This document shows, in pieces, positions 10,509 through 18,931 of a stretch of DNA of 64,000 nucleotides. The notes beneath the pieces were generated by a model, which saw nothing but the letters and a program-made list of their open reading frames with translations, was not told where the DNA came from and made no database searches. The translations under genes and the position numbers were made by a program. This DNA comes from JBBEAM01 sp942491105 (GTDB lineage: Bacteria > Pseudomonadota > Alphaproteobacteria > Kiloniellales > DSM-21159), in the NCBI GenBank assembly GCA_942491105.1, contig CALNZX010000012.1, positions 1 to 64,000 of the forward strand, in the 5' to 3' direction. How positions within the stretch are numbered: position 1 is the first letter of the stretch; the number at the start of each line of letters is the position of its first letter.

Positions 10509-10585
10509 TAGGCGGCCCCAAAAAAGGGACCGCCTACACCGATGGTCGGGCGCCAGGGCCGGACGATTTCCGCACCTGGCGCCCG
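10509..10585 (-). terminator. Two hairpins between xoxF and xoxJ
   Basis: The first hairpin has an arm at 10509-10519 pairing with 10526-10536 (GGCGG/CCGCC core) around a loop of six A on the plus strand, which is six U in the leftward transcript. The second has perfect 11-base arms CGGGCGCCAGG (10547-10557) and CCTGGCGCCCG (10575-10585). There is no U-tract after either, so they more likely attenuate transcription or protect the xoxF message end than terminate fully. Confidence 0.6.
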
Positions 10586-10598
10586 TGACTAGGGAGAA

Positions 10599-12527
10599 CT
10601 AGTCAGAGACCCTGAACGTATAGACGTTGGCACCCTGCGGGATCAGGTTGAGGCCCGCAGCCTTGGCCATCGCCGTGGCACCGATGGCACCGAACTTGTC
10701 GTTCAAGTCCAGACCTGCGGTCACCGGTAGGCCGATCCAGCCACCAATGCCGGAATGCACCGACACATACTGCTTGCCGCCCACCTTGTAGGTGATCGGG
10801 TTGCCGATGATGCCGGAGCCCAACTTGCGGCTCCACAGGATCTTGCCCGTGTCGCGGTCGACGGCACGGAAGTCGCCATTGAGGCTGCCGTAGAACACCA
10901 GACCGCCTGCGGTGACCATGCCCCCGCCCCAATTCGGATAGGGATCTGGGATCTCCCAAGCGGTCTCACCGGTCAAGACATTGAACTTCTTGAACTTGCC
11001 GGTGATGCCGGGCTTCTCGGGATACATGTACACGTTGGCGAACACGTAAACCGTGCCCTGCTGCGTGTGCGTGCGCTCCTGCGGCTCGTCTTCCATGCAC
11101 CAGTTGTTGGTGGGGCAATAGAACATGGTCGGATCGGATGGATCGACAGCGCAAGGCTGCTGGTCCTTACCGCCCATGGCCGAGGGACAAGACGACGTGT
11201 TGACGCCAATGTTGAACGGCGAATGCGCCTTGACCTTGATGGGACGGCCGGTCTTGAGATCGACCTTCTCGGCCCAGTCCACGGTCACGAACTTGTTCGC
11301 GCGGAGCAGCGTGCCGTCGGTGCGATCGAGCACATAGGCAAAACCGTTCCGATCGAAGTGAACAAGCGTCTTACGCTTTTTGCCGTCGACTTCCATGTCC
11401 ACGAGGATGTTCTCGTTGACGCCGTCATAGTCCCACTGGTCGAACGGTGTCATCTGGTAGGCGAACACCACCTCGCCCGTCTCGACCTTGCGGCCGAAGA
11501 TCGTCATCGACCACTTGTTGTCGAACGGGCCGGAGCCGAGCTCTGCATCGTATTCGTTGCACTTCTCGTGGGTATGATCGTCACCCTTGAGGGCGCAGCG
11601 CAGGCCGGGGCTCCAGTGACCCGGGTTACCGGTCGAGGCGTAGATCATCTTGAGCTCGGGGTCGTAGCTGAACCACGCCCAAGGTGCGCCGCCACCGATC
11701 TTCCACTCGCCTTCAGGATAGGTCTTGATGCCAAGATCCTTGCCGGCGGTCCCAAAATGGGGATTGGCTTTGTTGGATTCCGGCGTCAGGCACACATCCT
11801 TGTCGGAACCGGTGGAGTGGCAGGTCCACACCTTCTCACCAGTTTCGATATCGTATGCGTCCAAACGGCCGCGGGCGGCGAACTCGTCACCGCCAAAGCC
11901 GGCGATCACCAGGTTCTCGGCGATCATGGCCGGACCCGTGTGCGTCTCGCCATGCTCAGGATAAGCATGCTTGACGGTCCACAGCTCCTTGCCGGTCTTC
12001 GCATCGAGCGCGATGACAAAACCGTCGAGGGTGTGGAAGACCACCTTGCCCTTGGCATAGTTGAGGCCGCGGTTGACGGTATCGCAGCAGGCGCGCGGAA
12101 TGGCCGACTCGTCGCGGTCGGTCGTCTTCACGTAGTTCCAGATCTGCTTCGGATTGTCCGGATCGCTGAGATCCAAAGCTTGGACCACGTTGCAGAGGGC
12201 CATGCTCGGACAGCCGCTGACGAAGAACATCATCGGCTTGCCGCCAACGTCGCTGATAACGATCGGCTGGCCCTCTTGGCCGCGCAGCGAGTTCATCGAC
12301 TGCGCCCAGATCATCTCCAGCTTGCCGACGTTGTCGGTGTTGATGTCTTTCAGCGGGCTGAAGCGCGTAAGAAGATTGTCACGACCAGGCGCAGGCCACT
12401 GATTGGGGTCCTGTGCCCTCTTGTCGATCTCGGCCGAAGCGGACTCATCCGCAATGACCGGCCCTGAAGCCAGAAGCAGAGCGGCGAACAGGCCCCCTGC
12501 AAGTACTGCACAATTTCGGAACCTCAT
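10599..12527 (-). CDS. xoxF: Lanthanide-dependent PQQ methanol dehydrogenase XoxF
   Basis: The 642-residue protein has a signal peptide (about 1-26, ending VIADE) and an eight-bladed quinoprotein propeller. In precursor numbering the metal and catalytic positions are Glu215 in GGDEFAARG, Asn301 in STGNPGHW, catalytic Asp366 and the extra Asp368 in the motif FDQWDYDGVNE. The second Asp is the marker of lanthanide enzymes; calcium MxaF has Ala there. A vicinal Cys147-Cys148 pair (RACCDT) gives the disulfide stacked on PQQ. Compared with common XoxF5 enzymes there is a Cys-bracketed insertion at about 311-323, just after Asn301. The start has a strong GGAGGAG site. It oxidises methanol in the periplasm; the clade is not certain, and no xoxG cytochrome lies nearby. 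Confidence 0.93.
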   Translation of the reverse strand: MRFRNCAVLAGGLFAALLLASGPVIADESASAEIDKRAQDPNQWPAPGRDNLLTRFSPLKDINTDNVGKLEMIWAQSMNSLRGQEGQPIVISDVGGKPMMFFVSGCPSMALCNVVQALDLSDPDNPKQIWNYVKTTDRDESAIPRACCDTVNRGLNYAKGKVVFHTLDGFVIALDAKTGKELWTVKHAYPEHGETHTGPAMIAENLVIAGFGGDEFAARGRLDAYDIETGEKVWTCHSTGSDKDVCLTPESNKANPHFGTAGKDLGIKTYPEGEWKIGGGAPWAWFSYDPELKMIYASTGNPGHWSPGLRCALKGDDHTHEKCNEYDAELGSGPFDNKWSMTIFGRKVETGEVVFAYQMTPFDQWDYDGVNENILVDMEVDGKKRKTLVHFDRNGFAYVLDRTDGTLLRANKFVTVDWAEKVDLKTGRPIKVKAHSPFNIGVNTSSCPSAMGGKDQQPCAVDPSDPTMFYCPTNNWCMEDEPQERTHTQQGTVYVFANVYMYPEKPGITGKFKKFNVLTGETAWEIPDPYPNWGGGMVTAGGLVFYGSLNGDFRAVDRDTGKILWSRKLGSGIIGNPITYKVGGKQYVSVHSGIGGWIGLPVTAGLDLNDKFGAIGATAMAKAAGLNLIPQGANVYTFRVSD

Positions 12528-12903
12528 CGTTTGCTCCTCCCGAAGGATTGCAAGAAATGCCGGCTTGATCGCCTACGGCGTCAACGGCGGATTTTTTGAG
12601 AAGGAGCTTCATCGGCGCGGGCGCTGAATTTCTAACGCGCTTCGCGGCACTTATTAGAGGGTATTGCCAGCAGCGATGAACCAACCTCCACGAGGCCCTA
12701 ATGGGGGAACTCGATGTGTGGGAAGCTATCTGATTGGTTGCTGGAACTGTTACCAAAGCTCAGTGCAAAGCAGTGGCCGCGTGCACGCGGTGCCTAGCAG
12801 TGCAAATGGGTGCGGTTGGCTTGCCGTCTTGCCAGGACTTGGTAACACGATTGGCAAACGTCCTTGCCCATGCGCGGATAATAACCGTCTCCCTTGAGAC
12901 GGT
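12528..12903 (-). promoter_or_regulatory. xoxF upstream region with TTACCAA/TTGGTAA sites
   Basis: This 376-bp gap between the response regulator gene and xoxF has no convincing gene. It carries TTACCAA at 12750-12756 and its complement TTGGTAA at 12839-12845, the latter followed by TTGGCAA at 12851-12857. The same heptamer occurs in the divergent control region at 26102-26122 and next to the xoxJ start at 10465-10471. These are candidate binding sites for a shared regulator, for which the adjacent LuxR-type regulator is the obvious candidate. No clear -35/-10 pair was found. The Shine-Dalgarno GGAGGAG of xoxF is at 12533-12539. Confidence 0.4.
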
Positions 12904-13596
12904 TCAGAGCTCGTCGAACGGCTCGCCGCGGCGCGGTCGCTCGCCGATTGTACTGCCCAAGCTGGATGGTCCCGGCAGGTATTGAATGGCGATGCGCATG
13001 AGTTCCGGTCGCGTGCGTGCGCCGAGCTTGGTCTTAAGCTGCGTGCAGATATTGGCGACGGTCTTGTAGCTCACCTCGAGCTCTTCTGCGATTTCGCCAT
13101 AGGGTTTCCCTTCGGCCACAAGCGTGAGCGTTTGCAGTTCACGCGGGGTCAAACGCTCCAGCCGGTTGGTTTTCTCCCGCAAGCGGCTGAACACGACGTC
13201 CGAGGCGAGATCGTGACTGAGGTAGGAGTCTCCCCCACTGACCTTCTGAAAAGCGCGAACCACCTCCTCGGGCGGTGCATCCTTCAAAACGTAACCGCTC
13301 GCACCAAGCTCCAGCGCCCTCCCGACGATCATCGGGTCTCGGTGCATGGTCAGCACCAGCACGGGCGTCTCCGTATCGATGCGGCGTAACCGGCGCAAGA
13401 ACGACAGCCCGCTCAACGCGCCGGCCTGCATGGCAAGATCAACAACGATGACATCGGGTTTTTGCCGGCGATACAGCCGGAATCCTTCGGAGGCGCTTTG
13501 CGCCTGATCCACTTCGTCGGCTCCCGCCTCCTCCAGAAGCTTCTTGCAGCCCTGGAGCACAATGGGATGGTCGTCGATCAGAAGGACGCGGGTCAC
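12904..13596 (-). CDS. LuxR/NarL-type response regulator (MoxX-like)
   Basis: The 230-residue protein starts with GTG, overlapping the kinase stop by four bases. It has a receiver domain at about 1-120 with the acidic pair at 8-9 and phosphoacceptor Asp53 (VIVVDLAM), and a C-terminal LuxR-type helix-turn-helix at about 145-205 (LTPRELQTLTLVAEGKPYGE, then VSYKTVANICTQLKTKLGA). Its kinase partner is encoded directly upstream. Pairs of this type next to methanol dehydrogenase genes are known as MoxYX/MxaYX regulators of C1 oxidation, so control of the xox operon is the likely job, inferred from position. It lies upstream of xoxF on the same strand. Confidence 0.85.
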   Translation of the reverse strand: MTRVLLIDDHPIVLQGCKKLLEEAGADEVDQAQSASEGFRLYRRQKPDVIVVDLAMQAGALSGLSFLRRLRRIDTETPVLVLTMHRDPMIVGRALELGASGYVLKDAPPEEVVRAFQKVSGGDSYLSHDLASDVVFSRLREKTNRLERLTPRELQTLTLVAEGKPYGEIAEELEVSYKTVANICTQLKTKLGARTRPELMRIAIQYLPGPSSLGSTIGERPRRGEPFDEL

Positions 13597-15074
13597 AAGG
13601 GCGACCCCACGAGTTCGAGCCCCGCGGACGCTGCGGGCACGCTCTTGATGGGAATATCAATGCGGACCGTGGTCCCTTTGGACGCGGAATTCCTCATGGT
13701 GCATGCGCCGCCGAGGGCCCGCGCCCGCTCCGCTATGGTGGCAAATGTCAGGTCCTTTGGCTTCGAGGCGGAGAGTCCGCTGCCGTCAAAGCGCAGAGTG
13801 GCACGCAAGGACTTGCGAACCTGCTTTCGGGCGCCGCGGCCTGCCGTCTTGTGCTCGCAGACATCCACGTACACGGTCTTGGCTCGGCCCTTGCGGACGG
13901 CCGCAGTCACGCCTTCCTGGATGCATCGATAGAGCGTGAGGTCGCATCCCTCACCGTAGGACTTGGCGAGGTCGCTGACCGTTGCCAGAATTTGCGTCTC
14001 GCGGTGGCTTCGTTGAAGTCCACTGAGAAGCTCTTTGATGAGTTGCGTAAGCGAGACCTGTCCTATGGGTCCCGGCCTAAGCTGTTTGAGGATAGACCGG
14101 TTCATCGCTTTCAAACGATCCGTGCCGTTCATAATCTCGCCGACATGCTCGCCAATCTCGGCGCCGGGCGGACCGTCCAACCGATCGGCGAATGTCCTGA
14201 TCGACGACGCGTTTGCGGCAATGCCAAACAGGCAGGCTCCGGCCTCGTCGTGTAGCTCATGAGCGATCTCGCGCCGCACCTGCTCTTGCGTGGAAATGAG
14301 CTGGCGATAGAGCTGGCTGTTCTCCTCGCGCGCGCCGTCGAGATTGCCCGCGAGCCCGTTGAAGCGGTCGGTGATGAGGGCGATCTCCTTGACCCGCGAG
14401 GGCTTGAGGCGGGTAGCATAGCGGCCGCCCTTGAGGCTCTGCATACCGCGGGCAAGGCTTGCGAGCGGATGCAACACGCGTCCCAGCACCATGTAGAGAA
14501 TGACGAGCACCGCGAAATTGAGCGTGAGCCAAATGACGGCCAGCGAGGCAAAGTCACGCCACGCCTCGGCGATCTCGTCGGCCGGCTCACCAATAATGAT
14601 GACTGGATCCGCGCGGCTTGCGGAAACCACCCGGATCGAACGGCCCGATAGATTCGGACCGACCAGCGCGGCAAACCATTTAGGCGCCCAGCGGGAGACG
14701 TGCTCACCATGGACCGAGATCGGCGCCATCATGTTGAGCTTGCCGTCCACCATCAGCAGGAGGCGCACATGCCGCAAGCTTCTGAGTTCTTGCGGTAACG
14801 TCTCGGACAGTTGATCAAGCCGACCTCGGCTCGCCAAATCCCGGATGGTCGCTTGCGCGAATCCCTGGGCGATCCCGAGCGAGGATTCGATCTCGGCGTG
14901 GGTGGCCGAACGCGTATTGAGAATCCAGATGGCGCCCGCGACCACGGCCGCCAGAAGATTCACGGCGCCGATAGCAACCAGAAGCTGCGTCCGTACCGAT
15001 CGACCATGCCACAGGGTGCTCGGGCTGAGCACTTTGGCGATCCGCCACACGCGATTTTTCCCGGGCTTCGGCAT
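13593..15074 (-). CDS. NarX-type sensor histidine kinase (MoxY-like)
   Basis: This 493-residue membrane kinase has TM segments at about 28-51 and 177-199 enclosing a periplasmic domain of about 125 residues. A HAMP linker at about 200-250 and a HisKA_3 dimerisation motif EIAHELHDEAG follow, with probable phosphorylated His275. The C-terminal ATPase part (LTLYRCIQEGVTAAVRKGRA, then DGSGLSASKP and TIAERARALGG) has a Lys/Arg-rich insert instead of the canonical N-box Asn run, so ATP binding may be modified. The gene precedes the LuxR-type regulator with a GTGA overlap. A role in sensing methanol or metal state is inferred from the neighbouring xoxF. Confidence 0.85.
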   Translation of the reverse strand: MPKPGKNRVWRIAKVLSPSTLWHGRSVRTQLLVAIGAVNLLAAVVAGAIWILNTRSATHAEIESSLGIAQGFAQATIRDLASRGRLDQLSETLPQELRSLRHVRLLLMVDGKLNMMAPISVHGEHVSRWAPKWFAALVGPNLSGRSIRVVSASRADPVIIIGEPADEIAEAWRDFASLAVIWLTLNFAVLVILYMVLGRVLHPLASLARGMQSLKGGRYATRLKPSRVKEIALITDRFNGLAGNLDGAREENSQLYRQLISTQEQVRREIAHELHDEAGACLFGIAANASSIRTFADRLDGPPGAEIGEHVGEIMNGTDRLKAMNRSILKQLRPGPIGQVSLTQLIKELLSGLQRSHRETQILATVSDLAKSYGEGCDLTLYRCIQEGVTAAVRKGRAKTVYVDVCEHKTAGRGARKQVRKSLRATLRFDGSGLSASKPKDLTFATIAERARALGGACTMRNSASKGTTVRIDIPIKSVPAASAGLELVGSPL

Positions 15075-15187
15075 GGTTCGAGACGGCTCTAAAATGGGGA
15101 TATTAGGTAGCCCAGATGGGAAACTTGGGCAAACAAACTTCCCGCGCCGAAATAGGCCCGAGAGCCATCAGGGAGCGAGCAAAAGCA

Positions 15188-15217
15188 AAGGGGGTGCAGG
15201 TCATGCTGCACCCCCTT
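15188..15217 (-). terminator. Strong hairpin between the small exported protein and the kinase
   Basis: Perfect 12-base arms AAGGGGGTGCAG (15188-15199) and CTGCACCCCCTT (15206-15217) enclose a six-base loop. The hairpin is downstream of the leftward gene ending at 15291 and upstream of the kinase, so it probably ends that short transcript. No U-run follows it. Confidence 0.6.
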
Positions 15218-15290
15218 GCCAACACCGGTTCGCGAGCGGTTGGGTCTTCCTGCCCAGATCCCTGTTCCGGAGCGATAATCGACGTTAGCG

Positions 15291-15545
15291 TTAGTCGGCC
15301 GTGATCACGAAGACCTTGAAATCCTTGTCCAGCCGGAAATCGTACTGGCCGGCCTTGCACTTCACGTCCTCGGCCTCGAAAACGCCGGTACCTTCGGTTT
15401 CTTTCTCGTAGGTGCCGCCTTCGCAGCCCCAGGCCGCTACGGCCTCTTTGATCTTTGCGACCTCGTCATCCGTCGGATCGTCGTCGGCGAAAGCCGGCGA
15501 GACAGCGAACGCCAATGCCGCAGTCGCGATAGCAAGTTTGTTCAT
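15291..15545 (-). CDS. Small acidic exported protein, PepSY-like
   Basis: The 84-residue product starts at ATG 15545 with AAGGAG upstream. A clear signal peptide MNKLAIATAALAFAVSPAFA is followed by an acidic segment (DDDPTDDEVAKIKEAV), a WGCEGG, a second Cys in VKCKAG, and a C-terminal YDFRLDKDFKVFVITAD that resembles the end of PepSY-type domains. The two Cys may form a disulfide. It stands alone between the kinase and the receptor cluster. Function is unknown; its acidic mature form and location make metal binding in the periplasm a possibility, but no known lanthanide-binding motif is present. Confidence 0.75.
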   Translation of the reverse strand: MNKLAIATAALAFAVSPAFADDDPTDDEVAKIKEAVAAWGCEGGTYEKETEGTGVFEAEDVKCKAGQYDFRLDKDFKVFVITAD

Positions 15546-15779
15546 AGGGTCAGTCTCCTTCGTTAAAGAGATAAAACGAGACGCACCCACCGAGCGTTTC
15601 CCTGGCAGGAAACTTAGCCACTGACACAGGTCAAATGTAGGAAAATCGGGACGGAATAAATGGCAATGTTTTTGCCTGATAGGTTTGGAGCAGGTCTTGG
15701 CGAACAGGAGAAAAATCAGGGGCGGAACGATATGAACGCTCCGCCCTCGAATGGCCTCAAGATAAAATCTGAAGCGTGA

Positions 15780-18555
15780 TCACCACCTCATCCTGGCACC
15801 CGCCATAAGCGTGCGGCCGAGGCCGGGCTTGATGCCATCCTCGCGATCGACGATGTACAGCTCGTCCGTGAGGTTCTCACCCGAGACGAATAGCACCAAG
15901 TCGGCGGGGATCAAGTTCTGGGGCACCGTGTAGTTCGCCCGCGCGGCGAGCGTCCACACGCTCGGCACGAAGCCGTCCTCGCCCGAGAAGTCACCGGCGT
16001 ACGGCGTATTCTGCTCGTCGGTGAAGAAACCGCCCCGATAGATCCAACTCACGCTGGCGTTCCAACCCTTCACGCTCTCGATGCCGGCGGTGAGATAGGC
16101 CACCTCCTGCGAGACTTCCGGAATGAGATTGCCTACGAGGGAGGCGCCGTCCTCATCGACGCCTTCCGTAATGGTGCCGTCGTTGTAGGTGAAGGTGCCC
16201 TCGAGGAAGGGATTGAGATTCCCGCCGATAAAGGGCCTGGTGTCGAGCCGTGCATACATTTCGACGCCGGGGATCTCGACCTGATCGATGTTTGTGTAGA
16301 CGTTATTGCCCGCGGCGTCGGTCGATGAGCCCTTCACCTGGAAATTCTCGATCAGCTTGTAGAAGCCCGCGACATCGAGCGTCACGCCTTTGATCCCCGT
16401 CGAGCGAACGCCGACCTGATAGTTGTCGCCGAGCTCGCTGGGCGGCGGGAAGCGAACGTTCGACTCACGCAGCACGTTCATGGTCAGGCCGCGGTTGTAC
16501 CCGCCATACATCGTCGTGTGATAGCTGGTCTCGGGTGCTTCCAGGGATTTCGAAGCCATCACAGTCTGCTTGCCGAACAATCCCCAAGAGAAGCCAATCC
16601 CGGGCAGCACGTGCGTCTCGGTGAACGCTTCGCTGAACCCGCCGCGGTCGACCTCGAACTCCACGCACTCCTCGCCCTCGAAGAACTCCCGGCCGTCGAT
16701 CACGCATTCCTCGAGTTCCTCGCCCTCGCCCTCCTCCTCGGAGCCAACCATGATATCGCGCGAGATGCGGTAGTGATCGATACGTACGCCCGGCACGATG
16801 CTGAGGGCCTGCGTCACTGGGATCGAACTCTGTAAGAAAAACGACCAGGCATCCGCCTTGGTATCCACGTTGAACACGTACGTGCCCTGCTCGTCCCCGT
16901 CCTCCAGGATCTCCCCCTGGCGACCGAAGAAGTTGGCATTGGCAAAATTGTGGTGCTCGTAGCGAACGCCCGCCTGGATGTCCTGGGTAAGTCCGAAGAA
17001 GAACGGCCGGTTGGCGAACTCGGTCTGGAGCGCCGTACCCACGAAATTGTAGGTCCGCAGCCGGCCGAGCATCACACCTTCCGGAACGACCACGTCGTCA
17101 CCAAAGAAGAGCGCGTTGAAATCGTCCTCGGCATCGGCGGGGTTCGCCCCCTCGAAGTTCTGATACCGGTCGCGCCTATGGTGCTGTCCATAGATGCGGT
17201 AGTTCAGCGTCGTGTCGACGTCGAAGTAGTAGTTGTACACGCCCTGGATCAACGCCACGTCGGCATTGTAGGTGTTGTAGATCGAGCCCGGGTTGTAGCA
17301 GGTCTTGCAGTGCCCGATTTCATTGAAAAAGGCTTCTTCGACGGTGTCAGAGCGGAACGAGGTTTCTTCTTCTTCCTCGAGCTCATCGTCCTCGGCCAAG
17401 TCGCCGCCTTCCTCATCGCCGTCTTCTTCTTCCTCCTCAAACTCTAGATTCGCTTCGTCGTAGTTGTCACGCTGCCGGAAATAGACGGCGGACACGGTCG
17501 CGTCCGACTTCACGCCCTTCCAACCAAGCGCTGCATAGAAATCGTTGTAGCGCAGCCGCTCGGTATCCCAAGCGCCTTGCGCATTGGCGCCGGTATAGGA
17601 CACGACGGTGCCCCAATTGCCCGACGTTTGCCGCGAATGCACATGCCACTTGGTCGCCGAGGAATCGTCGCTGAGTCCAGGGCCGTCCAACGACACCGTG
17701 CCGCCTTCACCCGACACCACCGTCTCTTCCGGTCCGAACGGCTGGAAGTTGCGGAAGTTGATCGCGCCGAAATTGTTGTTCGGTCCGTAGATCACCGATC
17801 CGCGCACCACCTCGACGGCTTCCAGACGCTCAGGCGGCGGCGTGTAGTGGGTCGATGGGTCGAGCCACAGGCTCATATTGATGGGACGCCCGTCTTCCAT
17901 CACGAGCACCTTGCGCGAGCGCCGGGGAGGCGAACCGCGAACGCCGATACCGCCGTGACGTGCCAGTCCGTCGTCGGCGACAATATTGACGCCCGGCACG
18001 CGCGTCAGAATATCGTTGGTGGTCAGTGGATTCTGCTCGTCGATCTGTTGCCGCGTCACCCGGCTGGCCGCGCTCGAGAAGTCCTGCAAATCGCCTGGCA
18101 CGATGCCACTGACAGGATTGATGGGCGACTGAGGCGAATCCATTGCCCGTTCAAAAGCGGCTTCGCCACCCGGCGGTCCATAGTAGCCAGGCACCGGCTG
18201 CGTGATGATGCTGGGGAGAACGATTTCAGGCTCGAGTGGCGGCAGGTCAGCAACGGGTGGCGGAGGCGGAGGCGGTGCGCTCACGACGGGCTGCGGCGCC
18301 GGGCGGGGCCGCGGTCGCGGCTCGGGACGGGCTTCCGCTTCGACGGGCGCCGGCGTGGGCTCCGGCTTGGGCTGGATAATCTCGACGGCAGGAACCTCGC
18401 CCTCAGGCTCGCTCGCCGCCGGCCGGTTGCTCCGTCGCCGTCGCTGCGGCGCCTTCGGAAACCGGCTCATTTTCGTTTGTTTGTGTGAAACCTTCGCCCG
18501 GCGCGAACATAGCGACACCGAGCGCGAGCGCGCCTCCGAACAAGCGCTTCTTCAT
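15780..18555 (-). CDS. TonB-dependent receptor 1 (candidate lanthanide receptor), one frameshift near the N-terminus
   Basis: The start at 18555 gives the signal peptide MKKRLFGGALALGVAMFAPG, nearly the same as in receptor 2. An indel near 18418-18424 moves it out of frame with the body, which reads from EGEVPAVEIIQPKP onward. A Pro/Lys/Arg-rich segment follows, then a plug domain (TTNDILTRVPGVNIVADDGL, GVRGSPPRRSRKVLVMEDG, VYGPNNNFGAINF-like) and a 22-strand barrel ending in GRTLMAGARMRW. Unusual extracellular features are a long Glu/Asp run at 17365-17447, an HCKTCYNP motif and a Cys-flanked acidic loop at 16640-16745. It is about 77 residues in sequence register with, and clearly paralogous to, receptor 2. 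The substrate is inferred only from the xox context. Confidence 0.85.
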
Positions 18556-18671
18556 ATCAGACCCCCCAGTCCTCTGACCCTTGCTTGCGCAAGGGCATCT
18601 TCCCTGCTTTTCGCGGGACGATTGCTTTTGTCAGCGGAAGGAACCGGAAGAGCCAGACTGAACTCGGTCCA

Positions 18672-18810
18672 CTTTGGTGGAGAGAGTAGACGCTTGCCCC
18701 CGAAACTCTTCGCGAATCCCCGCTAATCGTTGCCCCAGGGAAAATAGTAAACAAGAGCTTGCGGGACGCCATGCAAAAGTCACGGGAAAACTTGGCACTC
18801 TCCACCAAAG
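18672..18810 (-). promoter_or_regulatory. Receptor 1 upstream region: distant inverted repeat and conserved box
   Basis: A perfect 13-base inverted repeat, CTTTGGTGGAGAG at 18672-18684 and CTCTCCACCAAAG at 18798-18810, encloses 113 bp. Inside is a block also present upstream of receptor 2: AAAATAGTAAAC (18741-18752), ACGCCATGCAAAAG (18766-18779) and CTTGGCAC (18791-18798). On the minus strand the first element reads GTTTACTATTTT, with TACTAT as a possible -10 box. The block is 186-243 bp upstream of the start codon at 18555. Confidence 0.5.
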
Positions 18811-18931
18811 ATTGACGGAGAGAACCGTGTCTCCCGAGACTTCCGCGGACGCCCCGAGGGGGTTTCCGTTATCGGCGGGGGCGGAGTGCTGTCCGCCCCC
18901 GGCTATCTGCCTATGCCGGCTCTAGCGCCGT

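Noticed and set aside
10755..12467. 570-codon open frame on the plus strand opposite xoxF
   Set aside because: It is the antisense frame of a highly biased GC-rich gene; no ribosome site, no domain pattern and very high Val/Arg/Leu content. xoxF on the other strand is unmistakable.
10599..12527. Calcium-type methanol dehydrogenase MxaF
   Set aside because: The WDYDG motif has the extra Asp of lanthanide enzymes, where MxaF has Ala, and no mxaI or mxaG gene is nearby.
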